Part shown: positions 22,320 to 29,114 of the stretch, piece by piece | Layout of the letters: each line of letters starts with the position of its first letter | How positions within the stretch are numbered: the stretch's first letter is position 1 | Virus record (IMG/VR): IMGVR_UViG_3300050821_005838 | Coordinates: 1 to 39,755 of that record | Reading direction: 5' to 3' (one strand) | DNA: 39,755 nucleotides | From: a virus | Program-made: the position numbers and the translations under genes | Notes under the pieces: model-generated | What the model was told of the DNA's origin: nothing | The model's input: the letters and a program-made list of their open reading frames with translations, nothing else | Database searches by the model: none

Positions 22320-22418
22320 ATGTACATCTTCTCTAAAACCTACGGCGTGACGTACATCCCCGCAAAGGGCGCATACGCATCTCTCTGCATCTGGCTCGTT
22401 CCCGGAATGGAGGGCTGA
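22320..22418 (+). CDS. Microprotein, 32 aa
   Basis: AGCAGGAGAAACCCCA precedes the ATG, the same leader form as the first gene of the minus operon (12221). The product (MYIFSKTYGVTYIPAKGAYA) is aromatic-rich and hydrophobic. Ends 3 bases before the next start. Confidence 0.5.
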   Translation: MYIFSKTYGVTYIPAKGAYASLCIWLVPGMEG

Positions 22419-22421
22419 GCC

Positions 22422-22616
22422 ATGTACAAGAACCTTCCCCTTCCTCCGAATCTAACGTTTCTTGAGTTCTGGCACGTCGCCAACTTTGTCCTGACGACTC
22501 ACGGCCAGCCCGAGCTAACCTATGGTTATGCCCGCGCTTGGTATGATGATTACAAGTTCAAGCGAGACCGCGAGTCGCTCGCCGCATTCCGCAGCAAGGT
22601 CAAGGCAGCCGCGTGA
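22422..22616 (+). CDS. Small protein, 64 aa
   Basis: GGAGGGCTGAGCC precedes the ATG. LTFLEFWHVANFVLTTHG and a basic C-terminus (KFKRDRESLAAFRSKVK). Unrecognised. Confidence 0.58.
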   Translation: MYKNLPLPPNLTFLEFWHVANFVLTTHGQPELTYGYARAWYDDYKFKRDRESLAAFRSKVKAAA

Positions 22617-22628
22617 TTAGGTGATGCA

Positions 22629-22877
22629 ATGGACAAGTCAAAATGTATCGGTTGCCGAGATGATTTCTACAACGGCAAGAATCCGCTCGGCGTGAAAGAG
22701 TGCTGGATGTTGAAGAGTGCCGAGCTAGTCACCCGATTTCGGATTGGAACGTGGACGCGTCCGACAGAACCAGGCGCTTTTACGAAAGTGAAAGTACCAA
22801 CCTGCTACAGCGCGAAGGGCTATAGCTACTTCACACAACTTCCCGACTTCGTAAAAAGGAAGGATGTAGTGCAATGA
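22629..22877 (+). CDS. Phage zinc-knuckle protein, 82 aa
   Basis: CIGCRDDFYNGKNPLGVKEC followed by WMLKSAEL and PTCYSAKGY is a pattern found in many small phage proteins, with cysteines placed for one metal site. Exact role unknown. ATGA overlap with the next ORF. Confidence 0.65.
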   Translation: MDKSKCIGCRDDFYNGKNPLGVKECWMLKSAELVTRFRIGTWTRPTEPGAFTKVKVPTCYSAKGYSYFTQLPDFVKRKDVVQ

Positions 22878-23038
22878 TGGGCGAGGCATACAACGAGCAC
22901 TACCGCAATCTGCCGAGCGAATACTCGATGGAGCAGCTCGTCGCCAAGTACAATGCCGGCGAGGTGCTCTTTTGGCGGGACCGGATCGACGTCGAGCGCT
23001 ATCTGCGCGCAAAGGAGTCAGTTCATGGGAACGGTTAG
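22874..23038 (+). CDS. Small acidic protein, 54 aa
   Basis: ATGA overlap at the start (ATGATG, so 22874 or 22877). MMGEAYNEHYRNLPSEYSME then VLFWRDRIDVERYL; helical, no motif. Its 3' end overlaps the next gene by 14 bases in another frame. Confidence 0.5.
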   Translation: MMGEAYNEHYRNLPSEYSMEQLVAKYNAGEVLFWRDRIDVERYLRAKESVHGNG

Positions 23039-23237
23039 CAAGGACATCGCCGACAAGGTCATAGCGGGCAACGGCCACTATCCAGGCGACGAACACCTGC
23101 CGCCCTACGTGCGAATTGTCGAGTACACGGACCAGGGTGGCAAACTGGCATATGGTCTCGAAAACGAATGGAATCTCGGCAAGTACAGCGAATCGGTGTG
23201 GGTCCGCGACCCAAAAGCCTATTGGGAACGGAAGTAG
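23025..23237 (+). CDS. Small protein, 70 aa
   Basis: CAAAGGAGTCAGTTC precedes the ATG. The product has a predicted β segment (PPYVRIVEYTDQGGKLAYGL) and no recognised motif. Confidence 0.58.
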   Translation: MGTVSKDIADKVIAGNGHYPGDEHLPPYVRIVEYTDQGGKLAYGLENEWNLGKYSESVWVRDPKAYWERK

Positions 23238-23367
23238 CCGACGCCACGGCAAACCGCTTGCTGGCGTAAGGAAGAGACCGCAAGCGGGAACTAGCGAGGG
23301 GAGGCGATCATGTAACCGCAGCAAACGCACGAGGATGAAAACGTTTTGATAAGTGTTGATTGATCAA

Positions 23368-23398
23368 GGAGGCGAGCCGGCCGCTCGGCTCGTCCTCC
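23368..23398 (+). promoter_or_regulatory. Strong hairpin before the 23414 gene
   Basis: GGAGG-C-GAGCCG pairs with CGGCTC-GT-CCTCC around a 6-base loop, ending 15 bases before the ATG. The surrounding gap 23238-23413 also holds CCGCTTGC / GCAAGCGG (about 23256-23290) and no convincing ORF. A regulatory leader structure is plausible. Confidence 0.42.
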
Positions 23399-23413
23399 GA
23401 AAAGGTGGCGACG

Positions 23414-23596
23414 ATGGCAAAGATACAGACTTATGACGAGAGGTGCTACGAGCTTGCTGGTTGGTTCCTGTCTGACTTGCCGAAAGTAAGCAATGCCGGC
23501 AATAGGCATGTTCTCGCTCTGGTCATTCAGCAAGCGATCGAGGACGAAATCGAGAAGATGCTCGAGCATAGCTTCCCGACAGAGGAGTCGAAGTGA
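23414..23596 (+). CDS. Small helical protein, 60 aa
   Basis: AAAGGTGGCGACG precedes the ATG. Helical and acidic (ERCYELAGWFLSDLP; VIQQAIEDEIEKML), a composition common in small phage accessory proteins. Stop overlaps the next start. Confidence 0.6.
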   Translation: MAKIQTYDERCYELAGWFLSDLPKVSNAGNRHVLALVIQQAIEDEIEKMLEHSFPTEESK

Positions 23597-23892
23597 TGCG
23601 GATCAATCTGACGCCGACAGAGCAGCGGGTCTTGAGCGCCTTGCAGTTTTCGGACGAACCGATCCAAGTCAGTGACCTAGCCGTCTGCTCGGGTCTCGAT
23701 CCGGACAAAGTGTCTGTGACTTGGATACGCAGCGTTGTGAACCGCCTCCGTTCTAGGTGCCCGGACTATATCTTCATCCGGATGCCGGGGCCTAAATACT
23801 CGGTCAATGCGATAACGGTATCGCGGCAAGACCTGACGATTCAAATGCGCCCGCGGCGCCGCCGCATCGCAGCACTGAAGAGGATTCCATGA
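23596..23892 (+). CDS. Winged-helix-like DNA-binding protein, 98 aa
   Basis: ATG at 23596 (TGATG overlap); a GTG at 23593 is the alternative. LTPTEQRVLSALQFSDEPI, then VSVTWIRSVVNRLRSR and PGPKYSV match the helix and wing order of response-regulator-type winged helices. The C-terminus is very basic. It may regulate late or adjacent genes. Confidence 0.6.
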   Translation: MRINLTPTEQRVLSALQFSDEPIQVSDLAVCSGLDPDKVSVTWIRSVVNRLRSRCPDYIFIRMPGPKYSVNAITVSRQDLTIQMRPRRRRIAALKRIP

Positions 23893-24191
23893 GCCACCCA
23901 ATTGAGAAGCTTTGGCGTGAAGCTGGACTGCCCGAATACTTTCTTGGCAACGGGGGTACAAACCACAAACTGTATGAACTCTATGATCGCATTAGCGCCG
24001 CGCATGCCGACAGAATCAAAAAGTTGGAGGCCCATCTTGTGAGTGCGCGGGATGCGCTGAGTCAATACGCCCTCAGCAGTAACTGGCAGCGCAACGCGAG
24101 ATTTGATCCGAATAATCCTTGGTTCGATGGGATTTCTTTTGCGCTAATTGCTTTAACCGCTTCGGAGAAGAAGGATAGTGCTGAAGGATAA
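23889..24191 (+). CDS. Helical protein, 100 aa
   Basis: ATGA overlap with the winged-helix gene. A coiled-coil-like middle (AHADRIKKLEAHLVSARD) and a hydrophobic C-terminal segment. No family recognised. Confidence 0.58.
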   Translation: MSHPIEKLWREAGLPEYFLGNGGTNHKLYELYDRISAAHADRIKKLEAHLVSARDALSQYALSSNWQRNARFDPNNPWFDGISFALIALTASEKKDSAEG

Positions 24192-24327
24192 AGAAGCCGA
24201 AGAAGCTCTGGAAGTTCTGGCCAAAGCTCTCGGCTGGGATGCGATGTCGACGGACGAGGTTCGTATCCTGGCCGCAGCTACGATGGCCTATTTTGCTCAA
24301 CGCCTGAACCGGGATCTGACAGCCTGA
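24178..24327 (+). CDS. Small helical protein, 49 aa, GTG start
   Basis: GGAGAAGAAGGATA precedes the GTG at 24178, and the frame overlaps the preceding gene by 14 bases. Ala/Leu-rich and acidic (EAEEALEVLAKALGWDAM). Last gene of the plus-strand early block. Confidence 0.55.
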   Translation: MLKDKEAEEALEVLAKALGWDAMSTDEVRILAAATMAYFAQRLNRDLTA

Positions 24328-24373
24328 CAAACTGCTGCACATAGGCTAAGGGGGGCCTGGCGCCCGGCCCACG

Positions 24374-24485
24374 ATTCGGGCTCGGGCTCTTTGACATCGT
24401 CGGAACCACTTTCTCGTCAGAAGGCCCGAATTGACGGGCGCGGGGCAATAGCGCCTTAGCGAAGTCTGACACGCGCTGACGAGAA
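24374..24485. other. Structured non-coding stretch next to parS
   Basis: Two inverted repeats: ATTCGGGC (24374-24381) with GCCCGAAT (24424-24431), and TTCTCGTCAG (24411-24420) with CTGACGAGAA (24476-24485). A third hairpin, TGGCCC-7-GGGCCA, lies at 24532-24550. The gap 24328-24619 has no convincing ORF. Together with the parS site it may form a partition or replication-control locus. Confidence 0.45.
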
Positions 24486-24499
24486 GGCTTACGAAATAT

Positions 24500-24515
24500 T
24501 GTTTCACGTGAAACG
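24500..24515. promoter_or_regulatory. parS: parS-like ParB-binding site
   Basis: TGTTTCACGTGAAACG: the 14-base core GTTTCACGTGAAAC is a perfect palindrome and equals the chromosomal parS consensus; 15 of 16 bases match TGTTTCACGTGAAACA. Chromosomal ParB proteins, including those of alphaproteobacteria, recognise this sequence and spread from it. No parA or canonical parB lies in the window, so host ParB is the likely partner. Confidence 0.7.
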
Positions 24516-24619
24516 ACCGGAGTCCGACCTTTGGCCCATGGTTAGGGCCATCGGAGTCGCTCCCGGTTTCCCTTTCTCCCTCCGTCCTTACTTTCCTCTC
24601 GGGACGGTTAAACTTTAGA

Positions 24620-24654
24620 GGCCGCTGCCGCATCCCGCTGGCGCGGCCTTTTTT
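24620..24654 (+). terminator. Intrinsic terminator of the plus-strand early operon
   Basis: A GGCCGC/GCGGCC stem with additional inner pairing is followed by TTTTTT. It sits just before the convergent minus-strand genes. Confidence 0.8.
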
Positions 24655-24659
24655 CTTGC

Positions 24660-24902
24660 TCACTTGAAGGTATTAGGGTCCGCACGGAATGTTAAGTCCA
24701 TGTCGCCTAGATCGGGAGTAACGCCAGTGATGTTTTTAAGTTCAATCATCCCGCGAATGGCGACCTCGGTCGGCCCCTGGATCGGGTGCCGTCCGGAGAG
24801 GAGCTTGCGGAAATGGCTGGGGCTCATCTGCAACCGACGGGCTAGCTCGTGCTGATACAGCCCGAGATAGGCGATTGCCTCGCGGAGGTCGGTGGGGGTC
24901 AT
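24660..24902 (-). CDS. Helix-turn-helix protein, 80 aa
   Basis: The ATG at 24902 overlaps the upstream stop (ATGA). LGLYQHELARRLQMSPSHF followed by KLLSGRHPIQGPTE is a helix-turn-helix of the Cro/XRE type. Its first residues (MTPTDLREAI) and start region nearly repeat those of the next upstream gene. Last gene of the immunity-like operon. Confidence 0.72.
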   Translation of the reverse strand: MTPTDLREAIAYLGLYQHELARRLQMSPSHFRKLLSGRHPIQGPTEVAIRGMIELKNITGVTPDLGDMDLTFRADPNTFK

Positions 24903-25081
24903 TGTCTTAACTCCCAAGGGATGCCGCATTCAGCGCAATAGGGGCGCCCAATCTCGTCCTGCCTAGCCCAGATATGCGAGCACTGGACCGGACAATTGTA
25001 GACCGGAGGGTTAGCCCCGACGCAGTCGCCCCCGCATCTGGGGCACTCTTTGATGGCTTCGCGGAGGTCGGCGGGGCTCAT
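24899..25081 (-). CDS. Zinc-ribbon small protein, 60 aa
   Basis: MSPADLREAIKECPRCGGDC, then CPVQC and CAECG: several cysteine pairs for a zinc fold. The opening MSPADLREAI duplicates that of the downstream helix-turn-helix gene, and the two starts share a 25-bp repeat (24878-24902 and 25057-25081). Confidence 0.62.
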   Translation of the reverse strand: MSPADLREAIKECPRCGGDCVGANPPVYNCPVQCSHIWARQDEIGRPYCAECGIPWELRQ

Positions 25082-25083
25082 AG

Positions 25084-25308
25084 CTACCCGCCTAGAGGCG
25101 GGTTAAAATCCCGCAATCGGCTCTCTAGAATCATTACGGCCTGGGTGAGGTCACGTTCCTGGCGAAACGTAATGGTGACGGCATATTCTCGATCTGAGGG
25201 TGTATTCAGTTCTCGTTCGTCGGTAACTTGATCCATTACTTGCCGGTCAATTGATCCGTGCAGGGGGTTAAGAAGGTCTAGCAAAGTCTGGATTGTCTCT
25301 TCATCCAT
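25084..25308 (-). CDS. Small acidic protein, 74 aa
   Basis: CGGAGAGACGAAA precedes the ATG at 25308. MDEETIQTLLDLLNPLHG then a strand with AVTITFRQERD. No family recognised. Confidence 0.6.
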   Translation of the reverse strand: MDEETIQTLLDLLNPLHGSIDRQVMDQVTDERELNTPSDREYAVTITFRQERDLTQAVMILESRLRDFNPPLGG

Positions 25309-25328
25309 TTTCGTCTCTCCGTTGTGGC

Positions 25329-25517
25329 TCAATTCAGCCTCCCGACCTGGTGCTCGCACTTGAGCGCGATAGGGCCGACCTCGACCCGGTCATCATCCCA
25401 ATCGTATTCCCACACCCCTTTCGGGATCACCCAATAGGAACCGCTGTAGAGGATCAGGCGGCCGGTCGCGCGGATCGCGGACGAATATTCGACGGTATAA
25501 AAGTCAATCTTCAGCAT
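25329..25517 (-). CDS. Small β-rich protein, 62 aa
   Basis: AAAGGGAACGACGCAC precedes the ATG. MLKIDFYTVEYSSAIRATGR, then VWEYDWDDDRVEV; a strand-rich pattern with no motif. Confidence 0.58.
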   Translation of the reverse strand: MLKIDFYTVEYSSAIRATGRLILYSGSYWVIPKGVWEYDWDDDRVEVGPIALKCEHQVGRLN

Positions 25518-25562
25518 GTGCGTCGTTCCCTTTTCTCTGGCTCTTGAGGAAGTGGGGAGGGT

Positions 25563-25823
25563 CTATGGCCCCTCGTCTATTTTCCATCCATGTGCGCGAG
25601 CGGCGGCGGCATGCCATTCCTGACAGCCTTTTGAGCCTCGGTTTAGATACGTGCAAATGCGGTCAATGAAGGTAACCGAAGGCACGCGCTTGCCGCGTTC
25701 CATGTCGCATATAAACTGGGGAGAGCAATTTAATGCTTCGGCAAGCTGTTTTTGGTTCATACCTAGCGCGAGCCGAAGCTGGACTAGCATTTCCGGTAAA
25801 CTGTTTACCCTCTTGGCTTTCAT
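25563..25823 (-). CDS. XRE-family repressor candidate, 86 aa
   Basis: ATG at 25823 chosen; an in-frame ATG at 25946 would extend it across the preceding gene. LALGMNQKQLAEALNCSPQF and CDMERGKRVPS give a standard XRE helix-turn-helix, and it ends HGWKIDEGP. Transcribed from a promoter covered by repeated GCGCTAT sites, the arrangement of an autoregulated phage repressor. Paralogue of the XRE protein at 16039. Confidence 0.8.
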   Translation of the reverse strand: MKAKRVNSLPEMLVQLRLALGMNQKQLAEALNCSPQFICDMERGKRVPSVTFIDRICTYLNRGSKGCQEWHAAAARAHGWKIDEGP

Positions 25824-25876
25824 GTTACTGGCTTCAGCATTTCCGCCGCTCCGTTGGGGGTTAGAGGTGGGGCGGC

Positions 25877-26005
25877 CTAAGCCGCCTGCTCCTTGGCGGG
25901 CCAAGTCCGCCTGTACGCCTCCAAGGCTGCGGCTCTTTCGTTCCATCCTTGGCGGATGAGAAGAGCCTTAAGATTGGAGTAGGCTTGGGTTTTCTCGTTG
26001 GCCAT
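25877..26005 (-). CDS. Small basic protein, 42 aa, first in the repressor operon
   Basis: ACGGAACGACCAA precedes the ATG and a strong promoter is 28 bases upstream. MANEKTQAYSNLKALLIRQG then WNERAAALEAYRR: helical with natural composition. It ends 53 bases before the repressor start. Confidence 0.6.
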   Translation of the reverse strand: MANEKTQAYSNLKALLIRQGWNERAAALEAYRRTWPAKEQAA

Positions 26006-26032
26006 TTGGTCGTTCCGTTTGTTGATGAAGAG

Positions 26033-26061
26033 ACTATAGCGCATTACGCGCTATAGGTCAA
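26033..26061 (-). promoter_or_regulatory. Promoter of the immunity-like operon
   Basis: On the minus strand: TTGACC (26056-26061), 17-base spacer, TATAGT (26033-26038), a near-consensus promoter. Its spacer is the palindromic operator sequence. Confidence 0.75.
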
Positions 26062-26071
26062 TACGCGCTAT
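26035..26071. promoter_or_regulatory. Operator cluster (three GCGCTAT sites)
   Basis: TATAGCGC (26035-26042) and GCGCTATA (26048-26055) form an inverted repeat with a 5-base spacer; a third half-site GCGCTAT is at 26065-26071, in direct repeat 17 bases from the second. The sites overlap the minus promoter and reach toward the plus gene at 26097. The XRE protein at 25563 is the likely binder. Confidence 0.65.
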
Positions 26072-26096
26072 GTCACGAAATGTTACAGAGGAAGAA

Positions 26097-26345
26097 ATGT
26101 CAAAACTGGAAGATATTTGGGACAAATGCTCACCTAACGACGAGTGCAGCCACATCGCGGTTAAGCCCGAAGTCGTTGGATTGATTATGAATTTGGAGGC
26201 GGTTGCACACAACTCATGCGCCGCCCATGCTGGTGTGATCAAACAGGCCATTTGCTTGCTAAGGCGGACGTTCGCAGCAGAGCCTTTGGCTAAGCCAGCA
26301 CCGGGCAAACCTCTGCCTGAGGAACTTCGGGATCTCGTGGCATGA
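26097..26345 (+). CDS. Small protein opening the late plus-strand block, 82 aa
   Basis: The ATG at 26097 has AGAGGAAGAA upstream; an upstream ATG at 26070 lies within the operator and lacks a site. MSKLEDIWDKCSPNDECSHI, then a helical stretch with cysteines. Unknown function. It is followed by an 11-codon ORF (26342-26377) coupled to both neighbours. Confidence 0.58.
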   Translation: MSKLEDIWDKCSPNDECSHIAVKPEVVGLIMNLEAVAHNSCAAHAGVIKQAICLLRRTFAAEPLAKPAPGKPLPEELRDLVA

Positions 26346-26376
26346 AAAGCCCGCCTATTAAAAAAGGAACTTCGTA

Positions 26377-27714
26377 ATGTGCCGGTGTACCCCGACCAAA
26401 CGCACGCCTTTCTGCGGCAAGCCTGGCTGCGAGCCACCGCCGCAGAAGTCGAAGCCGTCAGCAGAGAAAGCTTGGCCCTCCGACCAGGTCGAGAAACGGC
26501 CAATTGAGGGCCTGATCCCGTATGCCCGCAACGCACGGACGCATTCGGACGCGCAAATCGCCCAAATCGCGGCCTCGATCCGGGAATGGGGTTGGACGAA
26601 TCCGGTTCTAGTGGCTGAAGACGGCACCATCATCGCCGGGCACGGCCGCGTCCTGGCTGCCCGTCAGCTCGGGATTACCGAGGTCCCGGTGATGGTCGCC
26701 CGCGGTTGGACCGAGGCACAGAAGCGGGCCTATGTGATCGCGGACAACCAGCTCGGGCTCAACGCCGGCTGGGATATGGAACTGCTCAAGGTCGAGATGG
26801 CCGAATTGCAGGGTCTGGACTTCAACCTCGATCTGATCGGGTTCGACGACAAAATGCTGGCCGCTATAGAGGCCACAGGTGCCGGGATAGGGCTAACCGA
26901 CCCGGACGCCGTACCTGAAGCGCCCCTGTTGCGGGTCTCGCGTATAGGCGACGTGTGGACGCTGGGTCGGCATCGCCTTGCTTGTCTTTCGTCCTCGGAC
27001 GAATCGACCCATTCGTTTTTTGGAAAGCCGGATTTGGTCTTGACCGATCCTCCCTACTGCTCGGGAGGGTTTCAGGAATCCCAGAGGAGTCAGGGGAGTG
27101 TTGGAACTGATGCAAAGCACAAGCAGATAGCGAACGATCGGTTGAGCAGCCGTGGGTTCCAGTCGCTGATTAAAGCGGGGGTGTTCGCTATCCCTGCTCA
27201 ATATTTCTACATCTTCACCGACTGGCGCATGTGGGTGTATCTGTTTGATGCTGCCGAGTCGTCGAGTGCTGGTGTGCGCAGCATGATCACTTGGAACAAA
27301 GGAACGCCCGGTATGGGCATGGGCTGGCGCGCTCAGCATGAGTTGATCATGTGGGCAACGCGCCAAGCCCCGCCCTACGCAAAGGGATTTCCTGGAATAG
27401 GGAATGTGATTTCTCTGCCTCGGCAAGCTAACGAACTTCACACGACGCAAAAGCCGACCGAACTGCTGCGCATTCTTTTGCAAGGCGCCCCCTTTGCCCG
27501 CACCGTTGCCGACCCTTTCGTCGGGTCAGGAACGACGATAATTGCGTGCGAAATGGAAGGCCGAGACTGTTTGGCGTGCGAACTCGATCCGTTCTACGTG
27601 GACGTCGCCCTGCTCAGATGGCAGGAGTTCACCGGGGAAGAGGCTACGCTCGACGGAACCCCCTATTTCGAAGTGAAGGAATCACGGGAGAAGACGTCGG
27701 CCGAGGTGGCATGA
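26377..27714 (+). CDS. ParB-like nuclease domain fused to DNA methyltransferase, 445 aa
   Basis: Residues about 40-130 carry the ParB/Srx fold with NARTHSDAQIAQIAASIREW and AGHGRVLAARQLG. The methyltransferase has DPPY (224-227) and FVGSGTT (381-387), the order of β-class N4/N6 enzymes. The N-terminal 35 residues are cysteine- and proline-rich (CRCTPTKRTPFCGKPGCEPP). Such fusions are common just upstream of terminase genes in alphaproteobacterial prophages. The ParB-like domain has nuclease or targeting roles there and is not a segregation ParB. Confidence 0.87.
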   Translation: MCRCTPTKRTPFCGKPGCEPPPQKSKPSAEKAWPSDQVEKRPIEGLIPYARNARTHSDAQIAQIAASIREWGWTNPVLVAEDGTIIAGHGRVLAARQLGITEVPVMVARGWTEAQKRAYVIADNQLGLNAGWDMELLKVEMAELQGLDFNLDLIGFDDKMLAAIEATGAGIGLTDPDAVPEAPLLRVSRIGDVWTLGRHRLACLSSSDESTHSFFGKPDLVLTDPPYCSGGFQESQRSQGSVGTDAKHKQIANDRLSSRGFQSLIKAGVFAIPAQYFYIFTDWRMWVYLFDAAESSSAGVRSMITWNKGTPGMGMGWRAQHELIMWATRQAPPYAKGFPGIGNVISLPRQANELHTTQKPTELLRILLQGAPFARTVADPFVGSGTTIIACEMEGRDCLACELDPFYVDVALLRWQEFTGEEATLDGTPYFEVKESREKTSAEVA

Positions 27715-27865
27715 CGCTTTCGCGGAACCCGCATTCCTCGCACTTGAAGAGGATAATGGATATCCGACCCCACAGGCTAAAGCTGACGCGCTCGATGTTC
27801 AGGACTCGTTTCGGATCACAGACAGAACAGTGCCGGACAAGGCTCGGCGGCCATCGCTCATCCAT
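27644..27865 (-). CDS. Antisense zinc-ribbon protein, 73 aa
   Basis: A minus-strand frame with GGGGGCACCC upstream of the ATG at 27865. HCSVCDPKR...FKCEECGF gives two CxxC pairs around a strand-rich stretch, a pattern known from small alphaproteobacterial proteins. It overlaps the methyltransferase 3' end by 71 bases. The competing plus-strand frame in 27711-27956 looks less natural. Confidence 0.5.
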   Translation of the reverse strand: MDERWPPSLVRHCSVCDPKRVLNIERVSFSLWGRISIILFKCEECGFRESVMPPRPTSSPVIPSLRNRGFRRA

Positions 27866-27955
27866 GTATGGGTGCCCCCCATGCTGGTTTGGGCGCACCG
27901 AATCACATTTGCTGAAGCCTCGCTGTTCTGAATTGACCACTTTGGGGAACAAATA

Positions 27956-28417
27956 ATGGGCAAGCCTGGCCGCAAGCCGCACGATCCGACGCCCGAGCAG
28001 CGCAAGCTCGTGCATACGCTGGCCGGCTACGGGGTGAAAGAGGACGACATCGCCCGCGAGATCGGGATCGATCCGACCACGCTGCGGAGATACTACAAGG
28101 AAGAGTTGGCGATGGGCCATGTCCGCGCCAACGCCAAGGTCGCCGAGAGCCTGTACCAGATGGCGACGTCGGGCCAGAACGTCACCGCGGCGATATTCTG
28201 GCTCAAGACCCGCGCCCAATGGCGGGAACCGAAGAGCTTCGACATGCCGGCGCCCGTCGCCGATGTCGATGAATCGGCCGAGGCCAAGGTGTTCACCTTG
28301 CGCGTGTTCGACGGCGGCAAGCCGGTCCAGCCGCTGTCGCGGGAACCGATCCTGATCGACGCCACGCCGATCCGGATCGACCGGAAGAAGCCCAACGGCC
28401 ACGACGAGGTGGGCTAG
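27956..28417 (+). CDS. Terminase small subunit-like DNA-binding protein, 153 aa
   Basis: GGGGAACAAATA precedes the ATG. GRKPHDPTPEQRKLVHTLAG, then EDDIAREIGIDPTTLRRYYK is a helix-turn-helix, followed by ANAKVAESLYQMA and WLKTRAQWRE. This family occurs next to large terminase genes, where it would recognise the packaging site. The C-terminal third is extended and variable. Confidence 0.7.
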   Translation: MGKPGRKPHDPTPEQRKLVHTLAGYGVKEDDIAREIGIDPTTLRRYYKEELAMGHVRANAKVAESLYQMATSGQNVTAAIFWLKTRAQWREPKSFDMPAPVADVDESAEAKVFTLRVFDGGKPVQPLSREPILIDATPIRIDRKKPNGHDEVG

Positions 28418-28429
28418 GCTTGCTTTCTG

Positions 28430-28459
28430 TGCCATGCTGTGCCATACAGTGCCACATGG
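28430..28459 (+). repeat. Three tandem 10-bp TGCCAt repeats
   Basis: TGCCATGCTG, TGCCATACAG and TGCCACATGG follow without gaps, one DNA helical turn apart, between the small terminase gene and the next start. The arrangement suits a protein-binding site, for example for packaging or regulation. Confidence 0.5.
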
Positions 28460-28839
28460 ATTTGCCGAAATGCAAAATTTGCGGAGAGCGTCACCCGGTC
28501 CAGCGCGGCGGGTGCCCCTCTTTGCAATCTCGCGGCGGCGGGGAAAGCGGACCCGCCTGCACTCATCCAGGCCAAACACGAGCGCCCAAAGCCCCGCGTA
28601 AGCGGCACACTGGGGAGGACGCGGGAGTAGTGCCCCTGTCGGCGTCGAGCACCGGACGCCGTAGCTCAGATGGAGTCGGAGTAGCGTCCGGCCCGCGGGC
28701 GTTTCGAAAGCCATTAGCCAAGGACTCCGACAAGACCTTGATGGCTACCAAGCCATGGGATGCCGAAGGCATGTCGCGGCGCACGTGGTATCGGCGACGC
28801 GCTGAAGCAAGAAAAGTAGCACAGGAGAATCAAAAATGA
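28456..28839 (+). CDS. Cys-rich and basic protein with W-EGxSRxTWYRRR motif, 127 aa
   Basis: The ATG at 28456 lies in the third 10-bp repeat; no strong ribosome binding site is seen. MDLPKCKICGERHP at the start, a low-complexity basic middle, and KPWDAEGMSRRTWYRRRAE at the end. The same motif ends the N-terminal part of the primase ORF (KPWLAEGISRSTWYSQRRK), which suggests a shared DNA-binding module. Confidence 0.55.
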   Translation: MDLPKCKICGERHPVQRGGCPSLQSRGGGESGPACTHPGQTRAPKAPRKRHTGEDAGVVPLSASSTGRRSSDGVGVASGPRAFRKPLAKDSDKTLMATKPWDAEGMSRRTWYRRRAEARKVAQENQK

Positions 28840-29087
28840 CGGACGAGAAAGACCCAAAGTCTAACTATCAGTTTTCAATTACTTCTGATGACAGTTCTAT
28901 TACCATCGAAGACTGCGAGTGCTGGGGATTTCCGTTCCGGGATTATTTGGGACCGCCATCTCAGAACATAATAATCGATCATTGCACAATCGAAATAGTC
29001 GGTATCAGCAACGACTTAGCGACGCAGGCCGATACTAGCGGCTTGACCGGTCATTCTGGAATCATAGATGGCGAGCCTGACGTTTAA
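28836..29087 (+). CDS. Acidic small protein, 83 aa
   Basis: ATGA overlap with the previous gene. Strand-rich and acidic (YQFSITSDDSSITIEDCE; NIIIDHCTIEIVG). Its 3' end overlaps a 16-codon ORF that is a copy of the large terminase start. Unknown function. Confidence 0.6.
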   Translation: MTDEKDPKSNYQFSITSDDSSITIEDCECWGFPFRDYLGPPSQNIIIDHCTIEIVGISNDLATQADTSGLTGHSGIIDGEPDV

Positions 29088-29097
29088 CCGGCCGGAT
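29068..29097 (+). repeat. Duplicated terminase start (remnant copy)
   Basis: Encodes MASLTFNRPD, against MPSLTFNRPD at 29653-29682. The remnant ORF continues to a TGA at 29116-29118, overlapping the next ATG. The two copies bracket the DUF7448-like gene. Confidence 0.72.
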
Positions 29098-29114
29098 ACC
29101 GGGAGGGCAACAAA

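Noticed and set aside
26377-27714. ParB-like domain as the partner for the parS site
   Set aside because: This ParB/Srx domain is the short type fused to methyltransferases and lacks the helix-turn-helix DNA-binding region of segregation ParB proteins.
27711-27956. Plus-strand ORF between methyltransferase and small terminase
   Set aside because: It has an ATGA overlap, but its product is unnatural in composition while the minus strand encodes a two-CxxC protein over the same bases.
28660-28730. A tRNA-like string (GTAGCTCAGATGGA) after 28666
   Set aside because: No matching acceptor stem or canonical T loop follows, and the stretch lies in a plausible coding frame.
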